Source: WQXF01 sp031553615 (GTDB lineage: Bacteria > Bacillota > Clostridia > Christensenellales > Aristaeellaceae). From it: 64,000 nucleotides of DNA. The notes beneath the pieces are model-generated. The model saw only the letters and a list, made by a program, of their open reading frames with translations. It was not told the DNA's origin and made no database searches. Below, piece after piece: positions 40,662 through 49,717 of the stretch. Numbering within the stretch: the first letter of the stretch is position 1; each line of letters starts with the position of its first letter. The stretch covers positions 4,437-68,436 of the forward strand of contig JAVBLJ010000037.1 of the NCBI GenBank assembly GCA_031553615.1, in the 5' to 3' direction. Made by a program: the position numbers and the translations under genes.

Positions 40662-41258
40662 ATGTATGCATTTATTGAAGGCCGCGTTGCGGAAAAGCGG
40701 CAAGGGGAGTTGGTAATCGAGGCCGGAGGCGTCGGGTATCAGTTGGTTTGCTCGGCAAACACTGTGGGCGCTGCACCCGCCGCCGGGGAGAAGTTCCGCT
40801 GTTTCACGCATCTTTCGGTGCGCGAGGACGCCATGGAGCTCTTCGGCTTTGCCACCCGCGAGGAGCGCAGCATGTTCCTGAAGCTGTGCGGCATCAGCGG
40901 CATCGGCCCGCGCACTGCGCTGGGCATCCTCTCGGTGCTGCCGCTGCGCGATCTGACGCTGGCCATCGCCATGGGCGATGAAGCGGCGCTGGCCCGCGCG
41001 CCCGGCATCGGCAAAAAGACGGCACAGCGCATCGTGCTGGAGCTCAAGGACAAGATGGACCCCGGCGACGTGCCCACCTCCGCGCAGGCCTCCCCGGTCG
41101 CCATGGAGCTGGGCGCGCAACAGGAAGCAGTGCAAGCCCTGCTCGCCCTGGGCTACAGCAGCGCCGAGGCCGCGCGCGCCATCAACCAGGTGCGCGATCA
41201 GGGGCAGAACACCAACCAGCTCATTGTGCTTGCGCTTCGCCTGCTCGGCGATCAATAG
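40662..41258 (+). CDS. ruvA: Holliday junction helicase subunit RuvA
   Basis: 198 residues. Tetramer that binds the junction and loads RuvB. Domain I YAFIEGRVAEKRQGELVIEA; helix-hairpin-helix motifs LKLCGISGIGPRTALGIL and LARAPGIGKKTAQRIVLELK; C-terminal domain III after about residue 150 (LLALGYSSAEAARAINQV) which binds RuvB. ATG at 40662 with AGGAGG eight bases upstream; the frame upstream to 40632 lies in the tandem repeat and is not used. Confidence 0.96.
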   Translation: MYAFIEGRVAEKRQGELVIEAGGVGYQLVCSANTVGAAPAAGEKFRCFTHLSVREDAMELFGFATREERSMFLKLCGISGIGPRTALGILSVLPLRDLTLAIAMGDEAALARAPGIGKKTAQRIVLELKDKMDPGDVPTSAQASPVAMELGAQQEAVQALLALGYSSAEAARAINQVRDQGQNTNQLIVLALRLLGDQ

Positions 41259-41330
41259 CATCTGCGGCCAACGTATTCGCCTGCAAAATCGGGCCTGCAT
41301 ACGAAGGATTCCTAAGACCGGCGATTGGAA

Positions 41331-41449
41331 GGCCCCTAGGTCGCCTCGCAAGGGCGAAACACTCCCCAAGCGAAGATTTCGCTCCTGATGGAGCGACCGG
41401 AGGGCTTTCCGGTCGCCCTCCGGCCACCTTTGGAGCACAGCCGCTAAGT
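41331..41449 (+). repeat. Palindromic intergenic repeat family 2, copy A
   Basis: Located between ruvA and ruvB. Left arm GGTCGCCTCGCAAGGGCG; right part TTTCGCTCCTGATGGAGCG then GAGGGCTTTCCGGTCGCCC. The two arms are imperfect inverted copies of a unit with the pattern GGTCGC-N-CC...GCGAAA, and the right part ends in a GGAGGGC/GCCCTCC hairpin. The same units, in longer inverted form, occur at 63834-63961. No U tract follows, so it is not an ordinary terminator. Confidence 0.75.
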
Positions 41450-41501
41450 TTTCGGTTGGTAAGCGTTGACCCCGCAATAAAACCGCCAAAGGAGCGACAC
41501 C

Positions 41502-42548
41502 ATGCAGCAGGATGACCGTCTGATCATGTCCGGCTTTCGCGAGGAAGATGAGGAGATCGAGCAATCCCTCCGCCCCAAAACCCTGCGAGGCTACATCGGC
41601 CAGAAACCCATCAAAGATAGCCTGAACATCTACATTGAGGCCGCGCGCCAACGCAAGGACGCGCTGGATCACATCCTGCTCTATGGCCCGCCCGGCCTGG
41701 GCAAGACCACGCTGGCCTGCATCGTGGCCGCCGAGATGGGGCAGAACATCCGCATCACTTCGGGTCCGGCCATCGAGCGACCCGGCGATCTTGCGTCGAT
41801 CCTCACCAACCTCTCGGCAGGCGATGTGCTGTTCATCGATGAGATTCACCGTCTCTCCCGCTCGGTGGAGGAGGTGCTCTACCCCGCCATGGAGGATTAC
41901 GCGCTGGATATCATGATCGGAAAAGGCCCCAGCGCGCGCTCAATTCGGCTAGATTTGCCGCGCTTCACGTTGGTGGGCGCGACCACGCGCGCCGGGCAGC
42001 TCTCCGCGCCGCTGCGCGACCGTTTCGGCATCCTTTTCCGCCTGGAGCTCTACACCGTCGACGAGCTCTCTCAGATCGCGGGCAACTCGGCCGACGTGCT
42101 GCGCATTCAGCACGAGCCCGATGGTATCCGCGAAATCGCGCGACGCTCGCGCGGCACCCCGCGCATCGTCAACCGCATGCTCAAGCGGGTTCGCGATTAC
42201 GCGCAGGTGCGCGCGGAGGGCCGCATCACCTACGAGGTGGCCCGCGATGCGCTCAATATGCTGGCTGTGGACCCACTGGGCTTGGACCGCGTGGACCGCG
42301 CGGTGCTGACCACCATGATGCAAAAGTTCGGCGGGGGGCCTGTGGGGCTGGACACACTGGCCGCCACCACCGGCGAGGATGCGGTGACCATCGAGGACGT
42401 GTACGAGCCCTACCTGCTGCAGTTGGGCTTCATCATGCGCACGCCCCGCGGACGCATTTGCATGCCCGCCGCCTATGAGCACATGAAGATTCCCATGCCG
42501 GCCAAGGCGGAGAGCAACAGCGGCCAAATGAACATGCTGGATGAGTGA
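41502..42548 (+). CDS. ruvB: Holliday junction helicase subunit RuvB
   Basis: 348 residues, hexameric AAA+ motor for branch migration. SLRPKTLRGYIGQKPIKDSL is the conserved start; Walker A GPPGLGKTTLACIVAAEM, Walker B LFIDEIHRLSRSVEEVL, sensor 1 VGATTRAGQLSAPLRDRFG and the Arg finger region at GTPRIVNRMLKRVRDYA. The C-terminal winged helix ends with FIMRTPRGRICMPAAYEHM. ATG at 41502 follows AAAGGAGCG. Separated from ruvA by the palindromic repeat; queA follows after 30 bases. Confidence 0.97.
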   Translation: MQQDDRLIMSGFREEDEEIEQSLRPKTLRGYIGQKPIKDSLNIYIEAARQRKDALDHILLYGPPGLGKTTLACIVAAEMGQNIRITSGPAIERPGDLASILTNLSAGDVLFIDEIHRLSRSVEEVLYPAMEDYALDIMIGKGPSARSIRLDLPRFTLVGATTRAGQLSAPLRDRFGILFRLELYTVDELSQIAGNSADVLRIQHEPDGIREIARRSRGTPRIVNRMLKRVRDYAQVRAEGRITYEVARDALNMLAVDPLGLDRVDRAVLTTMMQKFGGGPVGLDTLAATTGEDAVTIEDVYEPYLLQLGFIMRTPRGRICMPAAYEHMKIPMPAKAESNSGQMNMLDE

Positions 42549-42578
42549 CCTAAATAACGACGCATCGGAGAATCGAAC

Positions 42579-43604
42579 GTGCTGACATCCGATTTTTACT
42601 ACGATTTGCCCGAGGAACTGATCGCTCAACGGCCCGTGGAGCCGCGCGATTCCAGCCGCATGTTGGTTTGCCACCGCGATACCGGCGCCATAGAGCACCG
42701 GGTGTTTCGCGAGGTGGTGGAGTACCTGCGCCCTGGCGACGTGCTGGTGATCAACGATACCCGGGTCATTCCTGCCCGGCTCTATGGAAACAAGGCGGGG
42801 AGCGGGGGAGCCATCGAGTTTTTGCTGCTCAAGCGGCTGGAGCAGGATACGTGGGAGATCATCCTGCGCCCGGGCCGCAAGGCCAAGCCAGGCACGGAAT
42901 TCGAGTTCGGTGGAGGCAAACTTCGCGCCACAGTGCTGGAATCCACGCCCGCAGGCGGACGCTTGGTGCGCTTCGCTTATGAGGGCGTGTTTGAGCAGGT
43001 GCTCGATGAGCTAGGGCAGATGCCGCTGCCCCCTTACATTCATGAGCCTTTGCAGGATCGCACGCGCTATCAGACCGTCTATGCTGCGCACGATGGCTCC
43101 GCCGCCGCGCCCACCGCTGGCCTGCATTTTACGCCCGAGCTGCTCCGGCACATTACCGGAATGGGGGTTGACATCGTGCCAGTGCTGCTGCACGTGGGGC
43201 TGGGCACCTTCCGCCCGGTAAAGGAGCGCGACGTGGCCGATCACCCCATGCACAGCGAGCATTACGAAGTAACGCCCGAAGCAGCGGAACGCATCAACGC
43301 TGCCCGGGCGCGCGGAGGCCGCATCGTGTGCGTGGGCACCACCTCGGTGCGCACGCTGGAGAGCGTGGCGGACGAGGCGGGCCGAGTGCACGCAGGTTGC
43401 GGCGATACTTCGATTTTTATTACGCCCGGGGTGCCGATTCGGGCGGTCGATGCGCTGATTACCAACTTTCACCTGCCCGAATCCACGCTGCTGATGCTCA
43501 TCAGCGCCATCATGGGGCGGGAGGAAGCGCTGGCCGCGTACGCCGAGGCAGTGCGTGAGCGCTATCGCTTCTTCTCGTTCGGCGATGCGATGCTTATTTT
43601 ATAA
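42579..43604 (+). CDS. queA: S-adenosylmethionine:tRNA ribosyltransferase-isomerase QueA
   Basis: 341 residues. Transfers the ribosyl part of SAM to preQ1 in tRNA, giving epoxyqueuosine. FYYDLPEELIAQRPVEPRDS, VINDTRVIPARLYG, PPYIHEPLQDRTRYQTVYA, AAPTAGLHFTPELL and VLLHVGLGTFRPVKERDV are the family motifs. The start is GTG 42579 with GGAG nine bases upstream. It forms the queuosine pair with tgt (48059), which here is 4.5 kb away because the GtrA gene and the ABC exporter lie between them; in many Firmicutes queA and tgt are adjacent. Confidence 0.96.
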   Translation: MLTSDFYYDLPEELIAQRPVEPRDSSRMLVCHRDTGAIEHRVFREVVEYLRPGDVLVINDTRVIPARLYGNKAGSGGAIEFLLLKRLEQDTWEIILRPGRKAKPGTEFEFGGGKLRATVLESTPAGGRLVRFAYEGVFEQVLDELGQMPLPPYIHEPLQDRTRYQTVYAAHDGSAAAPTAGLHFTPELLRHITGMGVDIVPVLLHVGLGTFRPVKERDVADHPMHSEHYEVTPEAAERINAARARGGRIVCVGTTSVRTLESVADEAGRVHAGCGDTSIFITPGVPIRAVDALITNFHLPESTLLMLISAIMGREEALAAYAEAVRERYRFFSFGDAMLIL

Positions 43605-43636
43605 AGGCAGCAGATGCAGATAAAGGAATCGATGCG

Positions 43637-44098
43637 CTATTCGACGGCCTTCTTCGGCTTCTTGAGCCGGAAGATGACGAACTTGCACAGCGCAAAATCC
43701 AAGAAGAAGTTTAGGACCATCTTGGTGGCCTTGGCCAGCGATTCGTTCCAGCCCTGCTTCACCAGCCACACGATGAACTCCGCGCCCACCGGGGTGGCGA
43801 CCGCGTAATACAGCCCGTAGATGAGCATGCCTAGCAGCAAATTGTTTGAAGCGCCGAACGTGTACTTGCGGTTGATGGTGTAGTTAAACAGGCAGGAGAG
43901 CACCACAGAGATCACTTCACAGGCAACCAGCGCGCCTGCAGCAGGGAAGGCGAGCCGCAGCAGCGTAAACGTGCCAAACTCAATGATGCCCGCACCCAGG
44001 CTGAAGCAAACGAACTTTATGAACTGGAGCACATGATCCTTCCAAGTGAGGGGCCTCGCAAGGGGGTGGGAGAGGGGTTTGCTGTGGTTTTCCGCCAT
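43637..44098 (-). CDS. GtrA-like membrane protein
   Basis: 153 residues, four membrane helices. VLQFIKFVCFSLGAGIIEFG, VISVVLSCLFNYTINRKYTF and a terminal FALCKFVIFRLKKPKK fit the GtrA/DPMS family of small proteins linked with lipid-linked sugar transfer. It is the only minus-strand gene between argG and the end region and interrupts the queA-tgt neighbourhood, together with the exporter. The predicted promoter is at 44224-44252, giving an about 120-base leader. The ribosome binding site is weak (AAGGA, 12 bases). No glycosyltransferase lies next to it. Confidence 0.85.
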   Translation of the reverse strand: MAENHSKPLSHPLARPLTWKDHVLQFIKFVCFSLGAGIIEFGTFTLLRLAFPAAGALVACEVISVVLSCLFNYTINRKYTFGASNNLLLGMLIYGLYYAVATPVGAEFIVWLVKQGWNESLAKATKMVLNFFLDFALCKFVIFRLKKPKKAVE

Positions 44099-44223
44099 GC
44101 ATGTATCATTCCTTCATACCAAATAATGATGCCAATCCAATAACGATGCCAAACAATTCTTTGGGCTTGAACAATATCCGTAGTGTATACCGATTCGCAA
44201 TTCAATGCAAGTGCGCGGTTCAC

Positions 44224-44252
44224 AATATAGCTTAATACTCCTCTGTTTTCAA
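44224..44252 (-). promoter_or_regulatory. Promoter of the minus-strand GtrA gene
   Basis: On the minus strand TTGAAA (44247-44252), 17 bases, TATATT (44224-44229). The 320-base gap 44099-44418 is AT-rich; besides this promoter there is only a TATACT at 44370-44375 that may belong to the exporter promoter, without a clear -35. Confidence 0.65.
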
Positions 44253-44418
44253 AAATTATGATTGTTTTGATTTCGTTAAAAACAGGGATGCCCAAAAGCA
44301 AATGCTCTAATCGTCATAAAAATGGCCAGCGCGCTTTTTTGCGGCTAGAATTTACGGTTTCAGATGATGTATACTGTACGGGAATCGCAAAAGCTAGGAT
44401 TTCAAAGGCGGTGTTGGT

Positions 44419-46158
44419 ATGCACTGGGTAACCCCCTACTGGCGCAAGTATCGCAAACTGTGCGCCGCTTCCATGCTGTGCGTGGGCATGGAGGCCTTTT
44501 GCGACCTGCTACAGCCGCAGATCATGTCGCGCCTGATCGATAACGGTGTGCGCAAGCTGGACATGGGCTTCGTGGTGCACATGGGGCTGATCATGCTGGG
44601 CATCACCGCCATCGGCGCGCTGTTTGCTTGCGCGCGCAATGTGCTCTCCAGCCGTGCTTCCCAGCGCTTTGGCGCCGAGCTGCGGCGCGATCTTTTTGTG
44701 AAGGTTCAGCGGCTTTCCATCGCCGATGCCGAACTATTTGACGGCGGATCGTTGGTGACCCGCATGACCAACGATAGCTCGCAAATGACCAACTTCGTGA
44801 ACGGCCTCATGCGCATTTCGTTCAAGGCCCCGGTCGTCTGCATCGGCAGCGTGATCATGGCGACCGCGCTCAATCCGCGTACCGCGCTCATCGTGCTGGG
44901 CATCGTGGCGGTGGCGCTGTCCTGCATCGCGCTGAGCATGAAGCTCTCCTACCCGCTGTTTGCGCGCGTACAGGTCGCCATCGATAAGCTCAACACCACG
45001 GTGCGCGAATATCTGATGGGCATCCGCCTGGTGAAGGCGTTCAGCCGCTACGCTTTTGAGGGGGAGCGCTTTGCCAAGGCCAACGACGCGCTGGCCGATA
45101 GCTCGCGCCATGCCAACCGCGTGTTGGGCGTGTTTTCGCCGCTGACCGGATTGGCTACCAACACGGGCATCGCGCTGATCCTGTTGCTCGGCTCGCGCTG
45201 GGTGGGCCAGGGCGAGATGCAGGTGGGCCAAATCGTCGCCTTTGTATCATACATGACGCAAATCTTCATGTCGCTGAACATGATCAACAATCTGCTCAAT
45301 ATGTTCGTGCGCACCAAAGCCTCGTATGCCCGCGTTGACGAGGTGATGACGCTGCCGGATTCCGAGCCAACGCTTTCCGATGCGGGGGAGAGTCCCAAAC
45401 GGCTGGTGCACAGGGGCGCGCGCGTGGAGTTTGCCGATGTTTCGTTTCAGTATCCGCAATCGACGGGAGAGCTAGCGCTGCAGTCCATCGATTTTTCGCT
45501 GGAATCCGGCCAAACGTTGGGGGTTATCGGCCCTACTGGGTCGGGTAAGAGCACGCTAGCCACGCTGCTCTTGCGCTTCTATGCGCCCAGCGAGGGCCAA
45601 GTGCGCATCGACGGCGTGGACGTGGCGCGCGTGCCCGTGGAAACCCTGCGCCGCCGCGTCGCCATCGTGCCCCAGACTCCCACGCTTTTTACCGGCACCA
45701 TTCGGGAAAATCTGCGCTGGGGCGACGCCCAGGCGACCGATGAGGCAATCTACGAGGCGGCGCGCGCCGTCCAGGCGGATGCCTTCATTCGCGCCACGCC
45801 CAGCGGCTACGAAACCGAGCTGGGCCAGCACGGCACCAACCTCTCCGGCGGCCAGAAGCAGCGCATCTCCATTGCGCGGGCGTTGCTGCGCGATCCGGAT
45901 TTGCTGATACTCGACGATTGCACCAGCGCGCTCGATGCGCTGACCGAGGCCTCGGTGCTGCATGCCTTGCGGGAGCGCACTAGCGGCATGTCCTGCATCC
46001 TCATCTCGCAACGCATCAGCTCGGTGATGCGTGCGGATAAAATCCTGGTGCTCGAGGACGGGCGGCAGGCCGGGTGCGGCACCCATGCCGAATTGATGGA
46101 TCAATGTGCTATTTATCGGGATATCTGTGCTTCGCAGTTGGGGAAGGAGGGGGCGTAA
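44419..46158 (+). CDS. Heterodimeric ABC exporter, subunit 1 (degenerate catalytic site)
   Basis: 579 residues: six membrane helices (about 15-305) and an ATPase domain. Walker A is GPTGSGKSTLATLLLRFY, the signature LSGGQKQRISIARALL and Walker B LLILDDCTSALDA, where the catalytic Glu is Asp. That replacement is the mark of the degenerate subunit in heterodimeric exporters such as BmrCD or TM287/288. The next gene starts directly after its stop and carries the complementary half. Likely multidrug or lipid-linked substrate export; not predictable. ATG at 44419 follows AAAGGCGGTG. Confidence 0.92.
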   Translation: MHWVTPYWRKYRKLCAASMLCVGMEAFCDLLQPQIMSRLIDNGVRKLDMGFVVHMGLIMLGITAIGALFACARNVLSSRASQRFGAELRRDLFVKVQRLSIADAELFDGGSLVTRMTNDSSQMTNFVNGLMRISFKAPVVCIGSVIMATALNPRTALIVLGIVAVALSCIALSMKLSYPLFARVQVAIDKLNTTVREYLMGIRLVKAFSRYAFEGERFAKANDALADSSRHANRVLGVFSPLTGLATNTGIALILLLGSRWVGQGEMQVGQIVAFVSYMTQIFMSLNMINNLLNMFVRTKASYARVDEVMTLPDSEPTLSDAGESPKRLVHRGARVEFADVSFQYPQSTGELALQSIDFSLESGQTLGVIGPTGSGKSTLATLLLRFYAPSEGQVRIDGVDVARVPVETLRRRVAIVPQTPTLFTGTIRENLRWGDAQATDEAIYEAARAVQADAFIRATPSGYETELGQHGTNLSGGQKQRISIARALLRDPDLLILDDCTSALDALTEASVLHALRERTSGMSCILISQRISSVMRADKILVLEDGRQAGCGTHAELMDQCAIYRDICASQLGKEGA

Positions 46159-48003
46159 GTGAACAATCGATCCAAGACCTCGGCCACCTCCGATGCAGGA
46201 TTGCCTCCCAGCAGGTTTGGCGGAGCGGGCATGCATCGCTTTGCGCCCACGGCGCGCGCACGCGATGTGCGCAGCACGCTGCGTCGGCTGCTCGAAGTAT
46301 ACTTGCTGGAAAAGCGCACGCTCTTCGCGGTGTTCGCGCTGCTGCTGGGCTCCAACGCGGTGCTGCTCATCGCGCCACGCCTCATCGGCCAGGCGGTGGA
46401 TGCCATCGGCGCGCTGGACCCCGCCGCGCCCGATTACGGCTGGATTACCACCCTGGGTTTTGCTGTGCTGGCCGGGTACCTGATCGATTGGGCGCTCAAC
46501 ACCGCCCAGACCTGGATCATGCACGGCACTTCGCAGCGTATCGTGCGCAGGCTGCGCGCCACGCTCTTTGATAAGCTGCAAAAACTGCCGCTCACCTATC
46601 TCGATGGGCGCACCCATGGCGAGCTCATGAGCCGACTGACCAACGATATCGACAACATATCGAGCACCATCGCTTCCTCGACCAGCCAACTGATGAACGC
46701 GGTGGTGATGGTGGCCGGGTCGCTGATTCTCATGCTGACGCTCAGCCTTCGGCTCTCAGCGGTCACGCTGATCACCATGCCGCTGGTCATTTTGCTCACC
46801 CGATGGATTTCCAAGCGCTCGCGCAAGCAATTCGTGGGCCAGCAACGCTCCCTGGGCGAAATGGGCGGCGTGATCGAAGAGACGATTTCTGGCCTGCGCA
46901 TGGTCAAGGCGTTCCACCAAGAGCAGCGCATCGTCGATCAATTCTCGCGCACAAACGAGCAACTGCTCAGCTTTTCCACCAGCGCACAGATTCTTTCTGG
47001 TTTCTTGATGCCCATGATGAACGTAATCACCAACATCGGCTACGCGTTCATCGCCGGTGTGGGCGGGGTCATGGCGGTAAATGGGGCCCTCGCGGTGGGC
47101 ACCATCACAAGCTTTATCGCCTATTCGCGCATGTTCGTGCGGCCTCTCAACGAGATCGCGGGCACGTTTAACACCATCCAATCGGCGCTGGCCGGAGCGG
47201 AGCGGGTGTTCGACGTGCTGAACGAGCCGCAGGAGGTGCCCGATGCGCCCGATGCCATCGAGCTGAACGATCCGGAGGGGTGCGTAAGTTTCCGAAACGT
47301 CAGCTTCGCGTACACGCCGGGCAAGGACGTGCTTAAGCAGGTGTCCTTTGACGTTGAAAAGGGGCAGACCATCGCGCTGGTGGGCAAGACCGGCGCGGGC
47401 AAAACCACCATCGTCAACCTGCTCACCCGGTTTTATGATGTGACCGGCGGGCAAATTCTGATCGACGGGCGGGACATTCGCGATTACACACGGGACAGCC
47501 TGCGCCGCGCGTTCACCGTGGTGCTGCAGGATACCTGCCTGTTTACCGGCACCATACTCGATAACATCCGCTACGGCAAGCCCGAGGCTACCGAGGAAGA
47601 GGTGATGGCCGCGGCCAAGGCCGCCAACGCAGATCCGTTCATTCGCCGCCTGCCCAAGGGTTATCAAACCCCGGTTTCCGGCACGGTGGATTCGCTCTCG
47701 CAAGGGCAGCGGCAGTTGATCGCTATCGCGCGCGCAGTGCTCGGCTCGGCGCCCATCCTCATATTGGATGAAGCGACCTCCAGCGTGGACACCAAGACCG
47801 AGCTGCGCATCCAGGAGGCATTGCTGCGCTTTGCCGCCGGGCGTACCAGCTTTGTGATCGCGCACCGTCTCTCCACCATCCGCAATGCGGACCGTATCTT
47901 TGTGCTGGACGATGGGCGCATCGCGGAGAGCGGCACCCACGCCGAGCTGCTCGCCCTGGGCGGGCACTATGCCAGCATGTACAATAGTCAGATCGCTTCG
48001 TAG
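46159..48003 (+). CDS. Heterodimeric ABC exporter, subunit 2
   Basis: 614 residues. A longer, low-complexity N-terminus (about 1-35) precedes six membrane helices and an ATPase domain with Walker A GKTGAGKTTIVNLLTRFYD, intact Walker B ILILDEATSSVDT, and a diverged signature SLSQGQRQLIAIARAV. The diverged LSQGQ faces subunit 1's degenerate Walker B in the dimer, so the same nucleotide site is altered from both sides, as expected for this class. It starts at GTG 46159 immediately after the subunit 1 TAA, with GGAAGGAGG upstream; the two are co-translated. tgt follows after 55 bases. Confidence 0.92.
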   Translation: MNNRSKTSATSDAGLPPSRFGGAGMHRFAPTARARDVRSTLRRLLEVYLLEKRTLFAVFALLLGSNAVLLIAPRLIGQAVDAIGALDPAAPDYGWITTLGFAVLAGYLIDWALNTAQTWIMHGTSQRIVRRLRATLFDKLQKLPLTYLDGRTHGELMSRLTNDIDNISSTIASSTSQLMNAVVMVAGSLILMLTLSLRLSAVTLITMPLVILLTRWISKRSRKQFVGQQRSLGEMGGVIEETISGLRMVKAFHQEQRIVDQFSRTNEQLLSFSTSAQILSGFLMPMMNVITNIGYAFIAGVGGVMAVNGALAVGTITSFIAYSRMFVRPLNEIAGTFNTIQSALAGAERVFDVLNEPQEVPDAPDAIELNDPEGCVSFRNVSFAYTPGKDVLKQVSFDVEKGQTIALVGKTGAGKTTIVNLLTRFYDVTGGQILIDGRDIRDYTRDSLRRAFTVVLQDTCLFTGTILDNIRYGKPEATEEEVMAAAKAANADPFIRRLPKGYQTPVSGTVDSLSQGQRQLIAIARAVLGSAPILILDEATSSVDTKTELRIQEALLRFAAGRTSFVIAHRLSTIRNADRIFVLDDGRIAESGTHAELLALGGHYASMYNSQIAS

Positions 48004-48058
48004 CCCAATCCTGCGCATTCCATCGAATAAATCATCATAAAGAGTAAGGAAGGCCTGC

Positions 48059-49189
48059 ATGTCCGAAGCATTTTCGTTCGATCTCCACAAAACCTGTGCG
48101 CGCTCCAAAGCGCGCCGGGGCACGGTTCACACCCCGCACGGCGATATTCGTACCCCCGTGTTCATGCCGGTGGGCACGCTGGCCACGGTTAAGGCCATGA
48201 CGCCCAATGAGCTCGAGGACCTGGGAGCAGACATCATCCTCTCAAACACCTACCACCTGCACCTGCGCCCGGGCGAGGATCTGGTGCGCGAGGCGGGTGG
48301 TCTGCACCGCTTCATGGCTTGGCCGCATCCCATCCTCACCGACAGCGGCGGGTTTCAGGTGTTCTCGTTGGCCGGGCTGCGCAAGATCAAGGAGGAGGGC
48401 GTGGCCTTCCAATCGCACCTGGATGGAAGCAAGCGCTTCATATCGCCCGAAATTTCCATGGCGATTCAGCAAGCGTTGGGCGCGGACATCGTGATGGCGT
48501 TCGACGTCTGTTCACCCTACCCGTGTGACCACGCGACCGCCAAGACCGCCATGGAGCGCACCCACCGCTGGGCCGCGCGCTGCAAAACAGCCATGGCGGA
48601 GGTCGAGAACCAAGCGCTGTTTGGCATCGTGCAGGGCGCATTTTACGCCGATCTGCGCATCGAGAGCGCCAAGGTGCTGGCCGACATGGATTTCCCGGGG
48701 TATGGCATCGGCGGGCTGAGCGTGGGGGAGCCCAAGCCCATCATGTACGACATGCTGGAGCAGATTATGCCCCACATGCCGGTGGATAAACCCCACTACC
48801 TCATGGGGGTGGGCAGCCCGGATTGCCTGGTGGAGGGCGTGCTGCGCGGCGTGGACATGTTCGATTGCGTGCTGGCCACCCGGGTGGCGCGCAACGGCAC
48901 GGTGTTCACCGACCGGGGGCGCATGGTGATCAAGAATGCGCAGTACGCGCGGGATTTTGAGCCCATCGACGCCAATTGCGATTGCTACGCATGCCGCAAC
49001 TTCTCCCGCGCCTACATCCGCCATCTTTTCAAGGCGCAGGAGATCACCGGCGCACGGCTGGCAACCATCCACAATTTGCGCTACCTGACCCGCCTGATGG
49101 AGCGCATCCGCGCCGCTATCGACGAGGATCGTTACCCGGAATTCCACCGCGATTTCATGAACGGTTACGATACAACGCGCAATTTTTAG
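48059..49189 (+). CDS. tgt: tRNA-guanine transglycosylase
   Basis: 376 residues. Exchanges G34 of GUN tRNAs for preQ1, the step before QueA. TVHTPHGDIRTPVFMPVGT, LTDSGGFQVFSL with a catalytic Asp, DIVMAFDVCSPYP, GIGGLSVGEPKPIMYDML and the zinc site CDCYACRNFSRAYIRHLF (Cys-Cys-Cys-His) identify it. ATG at 48059 follows AAGGAAGG. Its promoter is not obvious; it may be read from the exporter operon. yajC follows with its own promoter. Confidence 0.97.
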   Translation: MSEAFSFDLHKTCARSKARRGTVHTPHGDIRTPVFMPVGTLATVKAMTPNELEDLGADIILSNTYHLHLRPGEDLVREAGGLHRFMAWPHPILTDSGGFQVFSLAGLRKIKEEGVAFQSHLDGSKRFISPEISMAIQQALGADIVMAFDVCSPYPCDHATAKTAMERTHRWAARCKTAMAEVENQALFGIVQGAFYADLRIESAKVLADMDFPGYGIGGLSVGEPKPIMYDMLEQIMPHMPVDKPHYLMGVGSPDCLVEGVLRGVDMFDCVLATRVARNGTVFTDRGRMVIKNAQYARDFEPIDANCDCYACRNFSRAYIRHLFKAQEITGARLATIHNLRYLTRLMERIRAAIDEDRYPEFHRDFMNGYDTTRNF

Positions 49190-49198
49190 CGCAATCTA

Positions 49199-49227
49199 TT
49201 GCATCGGATATCCAAAACAGCTATAAT
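49199..49227 (+). promoter_or_regulatory. Promoter of yajC
   Basis: TTGCAT (49199-49204), 17-base spacer, TATAAT (49222-49227), 34 bases before the ATG. Confidence 0.8.
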
Positions 49228-49260
49228 CAGAATACTTATGAAAGGCGGTGTCTCACAACT

Positions 49261-49647
49261 ATGTGGAACCATTTGACGACAACTCTCCTCACTGCTGCCG
49301 GCGATGCAGGTGCGGCTACTGATCCGAACGCGCTGCCCGCCGAAGCTGGCCTTGCCCAAATGCTCCAGATGTTCGTGCCCATGATCCTGATCTTCGCGGT
49401 GCTCTATTTCCTGATGATCCGCCCGCAGCGCAAAAAGGAAAAGGCCGCCAAGGAAATGCTCAAGCAGCTCAAAGTGGGCGATCGCGTGTGCACCATCGGC
49501 GGCGTGTACGGCACCATCGATTCCATCAAGGACGACGTGCTGACCCTGGCTGTGGGCAACGACAAGGTGAAGCTCGTGTTTGCCCGCTGGGCGATTCGCA
49601 ACGTGGAGGAAGTTTCCATCTCCAACGATGCCGAAACGCTCATCTAG
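49261..49647 (+). CDS. yajC: Preprotein translocase subunit YajC
   Basis: 128 residues, one membrane helix (about 38-58: MILIFAVLYFLMIRPQRKKE) followed by a small cytoplasmic beta domain (KVGDRVCTIGGVYGTIDSIK). YajC associates with SecDF-YidC-SecYEG. The N-terminal 35 residues (NHLTTTLLTAAGDAGAATDP) are extended and exposed, as in many Firmicutes. I use ATG 49261; the longer frame upstream overlaps tgt. secD and secF follow three genes later. Confidence 0.92.
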   Translation: MWNHLTTTLLTAAGDAGAATDPNALPAEAGLAQMLQMFVPMILIFAVLYFLMIRPQRKKEKAAKEMLKQLKVGDRVCTIGGVYGTIDSIKDDVLTLAVGNDKVKLVFARWAIRNVEEVSISNDAETLI

Positions 49648-49666
49648 CGCGCAATCGCTGTATAAG

Positions 49667-49717
49667 TCCTCCTGTCCGTGCATAGGCTGAAATAGGATGC
49701 GGACGGGAGGATTTTTT
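49667..49717 (+). terminator. Terminator hairpin that includes the next gene's ribosome binding site
   Basis: TCCTCCTGTCCG (49667-49678) pairs with CGGACGGGAGGA (49700-49711) over 12 positions including one G-U, with a 21-base loop, followed by TTTTTT and then directly ATG (49718). The GGGAGG ribosome binding site is inside the 3' arm, so the same structure can end transcription and hide the start. Confidence 0.75.
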
